64,000 nt of DNA from the NCBI GenBank assembly GCA_021234155.1, contig JAJEKV010000006.1, forward strand, positions 29,176,327-29,240,326, given 5' to 3'. The stretch is from Isoetes taiwanensis (lineage: Eukaryota > Streptophyta > Lycopodiopsida > Isoetales > Isoetaceae). Below, piece after piece: positions 21,385-32,990 of the stretch (its first letter is position 1; each line of letters begins with the position of its first letter). Made by a program: the position numbers and the translations under genes. The notes beneath the pieces are model-generated. The model had not been told where the DNA came from. It worked only from the letters and a program-made list of their open reading frames with translations, and did not search any database.

Positions 21385-22640
21385 CGAACCAAGCGGGTTC
21401 GCCCAAGCGAACCCTGAAAATTCGCCTGGGCGAACCCGGAAAATTCGCCTGGGCCGACGTGGCGGGGGCGTCGCGGCGCAGGGGTGGCGTGGCCTTCCCA
21501 CCGGTTCGCTGGGCGAACCCAACCCGGTTAGTTGCGGGCGCGAGCAGTGCGGCGGGGCGGTGGCGCTGGCCAACGGCGCTCAGCGTTCCGCCCGCTTTGC
21601 GAACCCAAAAGTGCGTAAGCTGCGTCTTGATCGGATTCGGGCGTTGGCTATGGCGCCAAGACGTAAAGAATCGCTGCTGTTTCGATAATTTATTTACGTT
21701 CTATTCTTCTAACATTCCTTGCCGGAGTACATTCGGCAGATCCGAGCCAATTTTTGTTTGGAATGTGGCATATAAGACTCTGTCGCCTTTGGGTGTTCCA
21801 CAAATGGTAACTACCGCCCTTTTCTTGCTCTAATCCAAATCATTTTTTTAATGATCCATGCTTTTCGCTTTTGATCCCGAAGATTTCATTATGATTTAGC
21901 ATTTTTGATCTCGGGTCATTACGATTAACGACCGGTTTAGGGCCCCAAATCGACACCATAACTAACAATGTTCGAAATCAATGTGTTCAACAATTTAGAC
22001 GAGCCTCTTCTTTTCACATGGTAAATCCGACAACAAATTCAAACTATGCTTAAGAACAGTTATCTGTTCAAGATTTCCAGATTTGTCCATTTTTTTTAAT
22101 TTAAAATGCCGGGAGAACGGATTCAAAGAACGAAAATCTTCATGGCAAGATGGAGTTTTAGGAACAATTGCCCGATTCTACCGGGCAAGAACCGGGCGTG
22201 ATCGGTTTGAAGCCAAGGATCAAATCGGATCGTTTTTCTATTATCCATCAATGCGCTCCGTGGCAGTTGGAGGATATGGAGGAATTACGATTTATAATCG
22301 GCGATAATTAAATTTCCTTACAATACTCGGCAGCCCAATTCCACGATTCTTGCTGGAGATTCGTTACCGCGAAAGATCACACTTGTAAAATTTCAAGAAC
22401 AAGGTTACGAAACCATGTTTTTGCAGGTTCTTCACCCACGGTGCTGATTTGACACGGGGTTCGCCCAGGCGAACCCGTGGAGTTCTGGGCACCCGCTGCA
22501 CTGCCGCCCGCCCGATCGCCCGCTGCCAGCTGGTTCGCGCTTGGCTTAACCCCTGTTCGGGTTGGCAGGCGAACCCGGTGGGTAGTGCCACCTCCTCCAC
22601 CACGTCTACATAACGGGTTTCGTCTGCAGGCGAATCCACA
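21385..22640. repeat. GC-rich region with recurrent TTCGCC/GGCGAA palindromes
   Basis: Two GC-rich clusters (21,385-21,620 and 22,455-22,640) contain repeated GGTTCGCC...GGCGAACCC motifs on both strands, for example GGGTTCGCCCAGGCGAACCC near 22,458. About 850 bases of AT-rich sequence lie between them. This may be a transposon with palindromic ends, but no transposase or target duplication was identified. Confidence 0.5.
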
Positions 22641-22737
22641 GGTTAAACAAGCAAATTTCACAGGTTAAGGCTTAACCGAACCGGCTCCCCGAACTCAATT
22701 TGGGGAGCCGATCAACTGCCAAACGGTCGCAAATCAA

Positions 22738-22871
22738 CGGTTAAAAATTGATGCACTCTAGAAATACTATTTAGTATGCACACCCGAATACAGCAACAAA
22801 ATCAAAGAAAAACCATATAGAAAAGCGTATAAATATCAAAAGTTAACCCCCTGTTATAATGCTACATATTG
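22738..22871 (+). repeat. Third copy of the inverted-repeat element's inner end
   Basis: GATGCACTCTAG, AAAAGCGTA and CCCCCTGTTATAATGCTACA match 4766-4892 in the same orientation, with about 20 percent divergence. Only the terminal ~130 bases are present. Confidence 0.6.
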
Positions 22872-25800
22872 AAATTTACAGTATGAAATAATGGTTCCAA
22901 TTCTAATGGAAACATACCTGCCTCTGCAAGCATAATGCAAATGGTATTGAGATTTTATGCCAAGCACATTCTCAAAAATAGCTTTTGAATTGTTTCTATT
23001 TGATTCCATAACTTGGCAGAGATGCTAGGTCCCCATATAGGAACCCCATACAATAGCACGGCTTGAACCAATGTCTTGAACAAAAGCTTTCTAAGCCCCA
23101 ATCATGTAGAGAAATTTTAGAACATTTAGAAAGCATACCATAGAGCGCCATCTCTCAAAAGTCGCATTACATTAAAGAGGGACATGCAATTCCCTTTTTG
23201 TTTTTTGGAACACTATTTTTTTAAAGCAAAAGGACATGCAAATCATTTTGTTTCCATTATTATTTGAGTAAGAGACATTTTTTATGTGTCAAAAAAAAAA
23301 AAAACGTTTTATAAGTGGCCTCCTTTTCTCGGGTGGCGGGTCGAGAAACTAAACGCATACAAACCAATTGAATAATTCACTTTCTATAAACAAGCGGTAG
23401 TGTTCAATGAATATTTATTAATAAAAGACAGCATTGCAATGTAGTTTACAGTAGACGGAAAGACCATGGCGGACCTTTTATTTCATCCAAAAGGATTTGA
23501 ATAAAAAATATAAGTGTACACAAATGGCCTCCTTTTCTTGGATGGCGAGTCGAGAAATTATAGAACAATGACCTATTATTCATAAAGGACGTCTTTACAA
23601 ATGTTTAGGGTCTAGGTTCAGGATTGTCTGCAAGACAGCTCTTAGTATAGTGTGTCACATGGGATTTTGCAAAAGAGATAAGAAAAAAAGGAACACAACA
23701 AACACAAGGAACTGTATGCCAAGATAAGTCAATCCTTGAATATCAAAAAGAGTACAAAAAGTCTCGGGAGATGCTGAGACAAGAAAATTGAAACAAGACG
23801 ATACTAAGTCTCATCTAAAACTTAAGGTCTAACAATACTAATATATATAGTACAATGGCCTCAGGCCCAAAATAGACATATGGCAGAGTCTTGATGATCT
23901 CGATTACCAACTCCTGGATCATATGCTTGATTGGAGGGAATCTTTTTGTTGCCGTCATTAGTGCCACAAATCCTGCTAAGTTAAGGCCGTACTCCCCGAA
24001 GCTGGTCACTTGTCACCCCTCGCCCTCTTCTTTGATGGGGGCGTGGGTTTCTGCGTGGACGTGGGTCTCTGCATGAGCGTGGATTTGCTACCTGATGCTC
24101 CTGTTTGACCTTGACCCTTGTCTTTGGGATCTTGTATGCTGGGTTGTGTTGTGCTCAGAAATAGATCCAGTGCCTAGTGGCACAGGATTAACACTCCCCC
24201 TCCCCCCCCCTCCCCCCCACCAAAGGACACTCGGAGGAGAGAAAAAGCAGGCACAGTCTCGTGAGGTGAAGACCTGTGAGTTGATTGAAATCATCCTGGT
24301 GACTATGAGGTCGAGCCTCGGAATGGTACTTCTAAATGAGATCATGTCAGTCTTTCAAGGCATCCACAGTGTTTAACCTGATAGACTGTGACGCGTCCAA
24401 CAGAAATCCAGACTGCACCATGTCTTCAAAGGACGGTGAGCCTCTGCTGGAACAAACTGGCATTCAATCAGCACACATATCTGGAGGCCAAAAGCGCTTG
24501 CACTGGCATTGGAATTGCAATAGTAAACTGGACGACTGCGAGCCAAAGAGCGGGTGAGAAGGCACTTTAAAGCAGCACAGAAACCCACTTGCTTGTGAAC
24601 AGACGGAACCGGCGAGGTGGCAGCTCTTTTCAAAAACTGAGTGAGGCCCTAGATCGCATTGGCCGTAGTTTTTCAACCTCTTTCATTTGGGATGTAGATC
24701 CAATTCTTGTGATTATTCAAGGTTTTCCCTTCTTGCCAGACATTCCGATGCACAAAGCATGGATCCCAATAAAGATCTGTAGAGATATGTGCGGGGGTCC
24801 AATCAGCATGATCAGCCATAGCTTTGGTCCAAAAGGACGAGCGCCAATCAGAAGTGAAAAACTGACGGCGTGGAGGTACTCCTAGTGACGCATAGGGAGT
24901 GTTGTGTTGGGGAGCCAGTCATCTCGACTGACGCCTTCAAGAGCCGACTGAATACTAGGGGTTGAGAAGTGCACAGATAAGAAAAGATTCAGATTCATGG
25001 GCTCAATAGATTCAAAAAGCAGAATCTGAATCGTTAATTCTGCCAGATGGCAGCATCGAGGAAAAGATTGACGAAGAACCAAAATTTTAGCTAAGTCCCA
25101 GAAAGTCAGCAGCAGTAAGATCAGTGGTGGGATTGACAAGAATGAACGATGCGAGACGATATCATAGTGGTGTACGAATAATGATTTGATACATCAGTGA
25201 ATTAATTTGGCGTAATTAAGAAGGGCAAGTAGAGAGGGCGAACGTTTTAATGAAAAAGGTAGCAGGGGTAACAAGTCAGCTAGATTTGCGGTGAGATAGG
25301 GGAATCTGGAATTGGAATGTATTCCCGATATTGACAGGTCAGCAAAAAGGCATTGGACCACCGTGCCATCCCAGAACAAAGATATAAGGCGATAGGACTA
25401 TATAAGACGAACAAAGATTGAGTTGAGAACACAACCAGTGCAGCGATGGAGATGGTGAACACGCCGAAGAATTGTTTAGAGTGGCATACGTGCCGGATGA
25501 ACGACCTGGGACCTCTGGAAGAAGAAAAACAGAGGAATTCCAATGGACGGATGGCTCTCGGCATCTGCAGATAACCCCGACCCCCAGTCCAATTATATGG
25601 ACGTGATTCTGCATCTGCGCTGGGATCCTGAGCAGGGCTATGTGATCCTGCGGGCCTGTGCTGCACTGAACCCCGAGTAGGAGGAGGATTAGAGTAGGAT
25701 TTTGTTTTTAGAATAAGGGTGATGCCCATGTGACTAAGGGCTATGCCCATTTTTGTAATCATACTCTTTTTGATATTTATAATATAAGGCAGCTGCTCAA

Positions 25801-26090
25801 TCACCCATGTATGTGTCATGGATTGTGTCTTGTTTGGACTTCACCTCTTTCTTATGTGGATTTGAATCATAACTTGAGGTACACCACTACATGATCTCAA
25901 GAAAAGAAAATTTGCAAGGTTAGCTTGGAAGTCGTGTGCTTGATCAAGCTTCGTTGCATAATAAAAAACAAAGCCATTATGCACATGAATGAGCAATTGT
26001 GTTAAAAGAAAATGATTCTACCATATGAAAGATAATTAGCTAATGAGGTACTTCCATCTTCAAAGATTTTGCAATTTCATTTTGTAAAAA
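22872..26090. other. Unassigned, probably transposon-derived
   Basis: No recognisable domain on either strand. There is a C-rich tract at 24,195-24,222. A short imperfect inverted match (AATATCAAAAAGAGTA) occurs at about 23,740 and, on the other strand, about 25,765. I cannot classify it. Confidence 0.4.
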
Positions 26091-26760
26091 CTAGTAAAGG
26101 TATATTCCAAACACTGTAGCTAATGCAAACATATTTTGTGTCATAAAGTAGTCTTTTGCACAGTCATCTGTCTCAGGATCCCAAAAACATCTGCTTGTCA
26201 TTTGAAAGGCTTGATTCCTTAATTCACCAACCACTGCTTGTACTACTATTTTATATCTTTTGAATTCCAGGTCTGGAAACACAAAGTGCATAGTGATGAG
26301 TGAAATAGAAAGATAGAACAGTTTTTTTGTGCAAAAGATTTTCAAAAGCACTTGACAAATTTCATATTCTATTCAACTTGCTCCCACTTTAAGAAACTGT
26401 AATCAAAATATTGAAACTGTTATTTAAGATAGTTCCATGTAAAACACCTTTCAAGCGAATCCTAATGTCATCAGCAATTTCCCTAACCATTGTTGCTGCA
26501 ATCTCTGCATCATATGCAGCTCCAGAAAGCTTTTCCTGCAAAACCTCTCTAATTACTTCCTTTGCCTTTCCTGGAAGAAAACGGCGCTTAGGACCATAAA
26601 TAGGGTTTCTTTCCAAGATGACCTACACATAGATAGTCCATTAGAGAAAAGGAATCGAATAGAAATTGCTCCACAAAAAAAATATTTATAATCTTACATT
26701 CTCTGTATGCAAGTCTGAGTCATCAAGTGCTAATTGGATCTTATCTAAAACCAAAGTCAT
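26091..26760 (-). CDS. DYNLT2B: Tctex-type dynein light chain (DYNLT2B/Tctex2b-like), three exons
   Basis: Exons 26760-26698, 26622-26448 and 26272-26091 join in phase through GT-AG introns (GTAAGA/TGTGTAG and GTGTTT/TTTCCAG) to an open frame of 139 codons plus stop, close to the ~140 residues usual for TCTEX1D2/DYNLT2B. The protein has IYGPKRRFLPGKAKEVIREV, the EKLSGAAYD helix, the conserved FKRYKIVVQAVVGELRNQ strand, MTSRCFWDPETDD and a C-terminal FALATVFGIYLY strand, the Tctex1 dimer fold. These proteins are light chains of axonemal inner-arm and intraflagellar-transport dyneins. In plants the complex is kept only where sperm are flagellated. I chose MTLVLDKIQLALDD because it gives the family length; the exon is open up to an acceptor at 26,789, so a 5' UTR or longer N terminus is possible. 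No lesion seen; probably functional. Confidence 0.85.
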
Positions 26761-26788
26761 TGTTAGCCATGCATAATCTTGTCCAATC

Positions 26789-28130
26789 CTGTATCCAAAG
26801 ATTATAAATCAGTTCCCAACATGTAGGACAAATCACTCCATTAACCATATCTTAATGTCTCAATACAAATGCCACAATGATGATTATGTCCCTTACACTT
26901 TTTAGAGAATGCAAGGAATTAAAAGCTTATTTATAATTTACACACGAGAAGTAGGTGCATATTCATGGCTGCATAATCTTGCTACTTTGCAATGGACATC
27001 CAGGGGCTAATATTACAACTACCTACCTCAATAGAATTGATAAGCATGCAACATAGGAATTGCATGGAAGAAAAACTATTGCAGAACATAAAAGCAATTT
27101 ATCATGCAAGAGAGATAGTAATCAACCATAAGTGAAGAAAACCTATACTCGCATTGCAGTGCTTCTTTAATAACCAAAATTGAAAAGAAGACACCTTTGC
27201 AATATACAACAACAGATATTCGAGACAAAGGATATTGCAGGCATTTGGTGAAAAGCATCCAATAAGTTTGTAGAATTCAGGGAATCAGATATGTGCATTA
27301 TTCCTCATAAGATCATCAAGGTGTAAAGGTAAAGTATCATTTTTGAAAATTTTGTGTTTAGTGAGTCAACAAAACATGCAATACAAAGGACGACTCCTTG
27401 GTCAATTTTTCAATCCCATAAGTTCAACCAATCTTCCAATCCCAGCAACACTGGTTCCATGAAACTAATCGTTCCGCTTGAAACCTGTTTTGACTCACAT
27501 TGCCCAGAGAAAGGTGATTAAAGATAAGTGGTCTTCTTGCAAAAAGCACCACTTCCTATTATGATAAGAAACTGGTCACAATAGTGGAAAGAACCTCAAC
27601 TACTGTAAATGAACAATAACAAACCAAAACATGCTACTAGAGTAACAAGGAAGAAATGTAAGAGTAGAAACTGAACATAAATGTATTACCAACCAAGGTC
27701 AAAAGGTACATCTAGGGGCTCTAAACCACGAGTGCTATAAGAAACAAATAGGAGATGCACTGATATTGTTGGGGCAAATACTTGCTTTGTTGTCCTAGTT
27801 TTCAAATTATATAAGATTCAAGAAAAAGGGACTTATATATGAAAGATTGATACACTCTAACAAGCTCTACTCTGGATTTGACAATAACTAAAGCATATCA
27901 ATTAGTTTCTATCGCTAGGAAGAAACAAATATATATTTTTGCTTTGCTTCTGTTGGAGCATTGATTGATACAACATATGAAGGCATATGATTCAATAATG
28001 TGTCCGAAATTAGGAATGGTATAGTTATAACATAAGGTTTCCATATGTTTTATGGCTGTATTCGTATGTAAAACCGTATGTTGCTGACGGTGGCAACTGG
28101 GATTCCCAACCCTAGAATCTTGGACGGGCA
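26789..28130. other. Intergenic upstream of the dynein light-chain gene
   Basis: AT-rich, no recognisable coding frame. It may include the promoter and a 5' UTR exon or intron of the minus-strand dynein light-chain gene, but I cannot place a transcription start. Confidence 0.4.
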
Positions 28131-28346
28131 TATTGGAGTTCCGGATTGTTGGTTGGGCGCAAGTGGTGGTTTCTCCTTGGGCTTCTGCAGGGATGGCGGA
28201 GCTCCGGGTGATGTGTCGGCTTTGTGTTTCCTTATTTGTTTGGGTGGATAAGCTGGGGTCGTGGGCGTTGGCGGGGAGCGGAGGTGCAGTGTTGAAGAAG
28301 ACAGAGGTAAGATTTTTGTTTCTGTGGCATTGTTTTTATCTGCTAT

Positions 28347-29352
28347 GTCGTTGAAGAGGGCAGCCAGAAAGGCGCAGAGTGGTCGCTCCTCTGGCCCTGC
28401 TTCTGTGAGCCATGTGTTGAATTCCAATTTCGGAGAGAGAGGCCGATTTTCTTTTGCCGATCGTGATTGGAACCTGATAGATGTGAGTGTCACGCTAGGT
28501 TTGTCTGGGCAGGATGTCCCTGTGAGTTTCTATGATGGCCTTGTGGGATTTTGTGATAGGAGATGTGTTGCCGAGTCGTAGCCATGGAAAGGGGTGCTAT
28601 TGTAAGAGCATTTGCAATTTGTCGGTCATCTTTAGAAGCCGCTTTAAAACCCTAGGGCCATGAATGATGCCATAAAGAAGGAATTTAACCGACTTTGTAA
28701 GCCTCCCGTGTGTGATCTTGGTCCAGAAAAGCCTTGAAGAATACCCCCTTCACCGCTTTTGAAGGTATGATTGGTTATTGTATGAAAGATTTTGGAAAGG
28801 TTCACTATGTCTCCGCCACCTTCATAATATCGCTGAGGATGCCATCGAAAAGGTAAGGATTTATATTTAAGATGGGGAGCTGGTGATACCAAAAACTTAG
28901 TTGTTCTTGATAATAAGAATTTGTGAATCGTCTTTGCCCATTATGTTAACTATCATGGCAACCATAAGATGACCGCTAGCCTCCTCGCTTACATTGGCCG
29001 TAATGATCCGCTCGTAAGTTTACACTATCCGGTTCTTGGATTATCCCTTCCAATACTGCCCACATTAATGAGCACCGCAGGGCCGCATGGAGGGTGCCGC
29101 TAAATCCTTCTCGCATGCCCTCCCGGATGAGAACTATTTTGTTTGGGCTGCTGGGTTCGTACCTGTAGAGCGAAATGGGCCTGGGAGGAGAAGGTATTGG
29201 GATGATAACATCCCTGAGGATGAGCAAGACATTAATTTCGAGGATGTTTGTGATGAGTCTTATAGTCATGACAGTGATGATGTAGTTGTTTTGGAGCCTG
29301 GTGTGGATTTCATCCCCGTGCACAAGGGTGATTGCACCATGGCTGTTGGGTG
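28347..29352 (+). pseudogene. HUH-endonuclease-like transposon protein, decayed copy
   Basis: Plus-strand frames, joined through several frameshifts, parallel the minus-strand genes at 43.5-45.5 and 58.4-60.3 kb. They include IDVSVTLGLSGQDVPVSFYD, then FEGMIGYCMKDFGKVHYVSA (Tyr-containing motif GYCxKD), GKDLYLRWGAGDTKNLVVL, AWRVPLNPS, GFVPVERNGPGRRRYWDDN and a C-terminal EPGVDFIPVHKGD. The region that should hold the His-hydrophobic-His motif is not recognisable here. The arrangement resembles the replication-initiator-like protein of eukaryotic HUH transposons such as Replitrons. An intron appears to separate it from the exon at 29,424. It is a distinct lineage from the two tandem copies. 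The family assignment is inference. Confidence 0.5.
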
Positions 29353-29423
29353 ATCATGTTTGTTGGCTTTGGAGTGTACAGTTTGGTTTTTTTTTCATAG
29401 CTTCGTTTGCTTTTTAGTTGCAG

Positions 29424-29840
29424 GTAGTGATGGACACTGATGGAGAGCCTGTTGTTTGGCGTGGAAACGACCGGCTTTGTATCTTTGCCCCATTCCTATA
29501 TTTCTTCTCACCGTTGAAGCTTCACATCCGTGATCCGGTTGTGTTCTACCGAGCCCGCGCTTTTTGTGCTCAAGAATTTGTTAATAGCATCATCCAGGTT
29601 GGAACTGAGGCGCATAGGATTGCGGCATCCTTGCGCTTGCTCAGGCGGCAGCTTAGAGGGTTTTATGCTTCAATCCAGAATGCTATTTCTGCTGTGGAGT
29701 GGGATCAATTGGGGGTACCTGTCTCTGAGTTACATGTGCTGCGCTCTCATATGAGCCTAGCTAGGGTCTTGCTCGTGCAAGAGATTCGCCAGCTGGATGA
29801 GCTTATTAGGCATGCACAGAGTGGCGCGCCTATGAACTGA
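29424..29840 (+). CDS. Putative last exon of the HUH-like transposon gene (helical domain)
   Basis: An acceptor TTTAGTTGCAG precedes an open frame that begins VVMDTDGEPVVWRGNDRLCI and runs 138 codons to TGA, with a helical, Arg/Leu-rich second half (ASLRLLRRQLRGFYASIQNA, LARVLLVQEIRQLDELIRHA). The exon start resembles IINIDNDSDGES, which follows the equivalent gene in the tandem copies, so I treat it as the 3' exon of the same element. No enzyme motif was recognised. The first ATG in frame is at 29,430. It may be open by chance in an otherwise decayed element. Confidence 0.4.
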   Translation, partial: VVMDTDGEPVVWRGNDRLCIFAPFLYFFSPLKLHIRDPVVFYRARAFCAQEFVNSIIQVGTEAHRIAASLRLLRRQLRGFYASIQNAISAVEWDQLGVPVSELHVLRSHMSLARVLLVQEIRQLDELIRHAQSGAPMN

Positions 29841-30146
29841 TCTGTTCACATCTTCTTGTTTCTGTTTTTGTGTGGCCTGACAGAACTGCTTATGCTTTTA
29901 TAAATGAGAAACTTGTTTATTTTCTAAATGTGTTGTTCAATTTGTTGCAGCTTGGTCTTCATTGGCAGGTATGATCTTGACACGTGTTGAGTCTTTTGCA
30001 TGATCCAAGTTTGGGAATGGCTCTTTATTGAAATAATATGCTTATACTAACTTCTTTTGTTTCTTAGTGGGCTTCGGCCCCTAGGTATACTAGGGATCTC
30101 TCCTTTGAGATGCCTACTCTCTCCTTTGAGATGCCTAGTATGCCTG

Positions 30147-30192
30147 GATGAGCGTGGGATCTTGTACTGGGGTTCGACTCCCCAGGCTCATC
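30147..30192 (+). other. Truncated tRNA-like sequence
   Basis: GATGAGC at the start pairs with GCTCATC at the end (7-base acceptor-like stem), preceded by a T-arm CTGGGGTTCGACTCCCCAG. Only about 13 bases separate stem and T arm, so D and anticodon arms are missing. Not a functional tRNA; perhaps a deleted tRNA or SINE remnant. Confidence 0.4.
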
Positions 30193-30199
30193 ATTCTCT

Positions 30200-32940
30200 A
30201 TTTTCACTGCTTATTATTTTTGTTTGGCTGCTAATTGTGGAGCATCATATTTTTTCAATGGTTTAATAAAATGTTAGGGGTAAGTCAAAGATGGGGGTTT
30301 TGACCCATCTTGACTTGCGAGGGCTCCAAATTCGCCCCATGGCATTGTGGCATATGCCAGCATCCAATGGCCTAAAATAATTTTGAGACACCCAAAACGA
30401 TAATACACCCAAAACGATAATATACATGAGCATTGAGGATCAGAAGAAAGACATGAAAGAGTGGGAACTAAACATAATGTATTGTCAACCAAGCTTAAAA
30501 GACACAGAGTTGATTAGCTAATTTAAAAGGTTCAATCAGACAATAGCTGCCTTTGTTCAAAAATTGCTTTGTTTCCCTAATATCCGTGCTTTCCAATTCA
30601 ATTCAAATCAATTATTCGATCGGGCTTTCCTCTTTGCGATAAGTACACTGCCGTGGTAGAAATTGATAGAGAATAATGATTTGAAAAAAATTCCAAGACA
30701 TTAACCAAAATAGTAGCATGAAGCCCTAACCTCCAGTAAGAACGTTAATCTTCAGAATTCAAAGCAACGACGAAACCCAAATAGACCAGCAAACCTATTT
30801 GAAACTGAATCATCAAACATAGGAAAGTAAGAGTACTTACACACCCGCCATTATATTAGATAAAACATAAAAGGTTCATCCACTTCAATTATGATAATTA
30901 GCATTTAACATAACAAAATTTGTAAAAAAAGAAACCATTCACGCCTTGTTGTTAGGCATTATGTTACGCATTACGTTACGTTAACATTTAACATAACATA
31001 AAATGGAAAAATTGCATTCCCACATGGGAGTTCAGTTATGTTATTCACACATGAGCTGTCAAGCTTATTAACATTTAACAGCAAAACGTCCGGCTACTTT
31101 CATTCATACCATAAAACTCATCTTCAGATGATCTTTCCCAATATGTAGAATATGTACTCAATCTGTTAACAAAAGAAAGGATTTATAGTTTATCTACATT
31201 GTATTTAAATTTTAGCTAGTCCAAAATAATTATGACTCAGAACCCTGAGATTGTGCCCATTGCTCGAGTCTGTTGGCTGCAAAGAAGGTTGGCCTACACT
31301 GGCAGCCAGCAATATCAGCAGCAAACATAAAGTCAGCATATATAATGTGGCCAGAAATGCTGCCGCTGACAGTGGACTGAGGAAGGGCAGCACTTACCTG
31401 ATTTCCATGTGCGTGTAATCATACTAATATCAAGTTGTGCCAGAAGTGTTTGAGTGTTTCAGAGGGTATTAGCTCCTTCACATCTGACAATTCCCCTATT
31501 GCTTCATACCTTTAGCTATACTCTATAATGCTCCAGCTAAGCAAAGTCATAGCATAAGCTTGTAAAAATGTAAACTTGATATGGTGAGCATCATAGCAAA
31601 CCCCCACCAGAGCCTTTTAAATGTCATTTCCATCCTTAAGTGCTGAATTCCCTCTGTATGATATGTTATTTGATTCTGGGAGAACTCCAAATGCATTATA
31701 TAGAAGCTTTATGCATCAGATTGCTGTCTAAACAGCAGATCTATGTGGAGACAACAGAAATTAACATGCTAGAAGACAATTAAAATGACAAAAAATTGAT
31801 GTTACTAGTTTATTCAACAGATCTATACTGCTTTCAAGTTGATCAAAGGTGTAAAAACATGGCCCAATTGTTCGAAAGACCAAGAGACCACACAAGAATT
31901 GGAGGAAACTAGAAGCATTTGGGCGTTGAAGAACTGAAGTGCCTTGTCCAGAGCAATGGCGTGAGGGGGTCCAGGGCGGTGCTCATGCCTTGGAGCTATG
32001 CTTATAAATTGGGCGGTGCTTACGCCTTGGGCGATGAAAGCAAATGCATAAAAAAACCCACTAGGGGCTTTCCGGCCGCTCTGAATCCATTTTAAATGGT
32101 GAACTCAGTACTTTAGGGATGAAGAGAATAATATATGAAAATAATTTGACAAAATGGTTACACCTTCTCCTCTGTTTTCAGACGACCTGTTTGTTCCATC
32201 CCCTTTCAGAAATGGGGATATAGCAACAAACACTCGCTAAGACCGCCAAGAAAAATAAAGATGCAGTAACAAACAGTGCCTATGGGTTTATCTAATGTGA
32301 ATTCGCAGAATGGAATCTATTAAAGAGTCAAACTATCAAGGATCGTCCACAATTTCATTACTCGCCCAGTACACCAACCTATAAAATATTGGCTGCTTGC
32401 AGTGATTCCGAACCTGACCTCTAGCAGCTATGGTTGGCATGAAAATACCATCTTCTAGTTCTGCTAACTGTTCTCACTTGCATATTTCACATCATGACGT
32501 GAGCATCATACTGATCTTTCATCCCAAATTTCTCTGAAGAACCATATATTTGCTACTCCCTTTTATGAAATGCACAACAAGCTAAAAAAAAGCACGCAAG
32601 GAAAAAAAAAGGGCAGAAAACACCATATAGCCCTGGTGGATCTACCTGGGCGACCTGCCATGGACGACTTGCTTTTATCTGCCTGCGCGACCTTGCCTTG
32701 CTCTGCTTGGGCGCACCTTTGGCTGCTGCTAACGGCGCTAACCGTGCTCTGAGACCTGCGTATAAATTCTCAACCACAATTGTTAACTTTTTACAAACTG
32801 TTAATTTCTAACCCTAAATGTGAATAAGGTTAACTGAAATCTAACATAGCCGGACTAAAAGCTAACCCCCCAATTTTTAACCAAAACTGCTAAAAGGAAT
32901 GAGTGTGAAAGCCGTTATCTTACAATTTTAATATTTACCC
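30200..32940. other. Intergenic, no gene recognised
   Basis: AT-rich, without a recognisable domain on either strand. Short frames around 31.2-31.4 and 32.55-32.78 kb show no family features. Confidence 0.5.
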
Positions 32941-32942
32941 TA

Positions 32943-32990
32943 ATACAAGAAAATTTATTGCGGTGGCCAAGGCCGCCGCGAACATTTCTC
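32943..32990 (+). mobile_element. Second CACTA-like end with GC-rich inverted repeat
   Basis: ATACAAGAAAATTTATTGCG followed by GTGGCCAAGGCCGCCGCGAA repeats the block at 1951-1997, with one arm mismatched. The flanks share ACATTTCTCTT. Confidence 0.35.

Noticed and set aside
23735-25775. Possible terminal inverted repeats (AATATCAAAAAGAGTA)
   Set aside because: Only about 16 bases match, with no matching element boundary or coding capacity between them.
28050-28493. 147-codon Pro-rich minus-strand frame
   Set aside because: Antisense to the better supported HUH-like plus-strand coding pieces; composition reflects that overlap.
30147-30192. tRNA gene
   Set aside because: Only acceptor stem and T arm are present; D and anticodon arms are missing.
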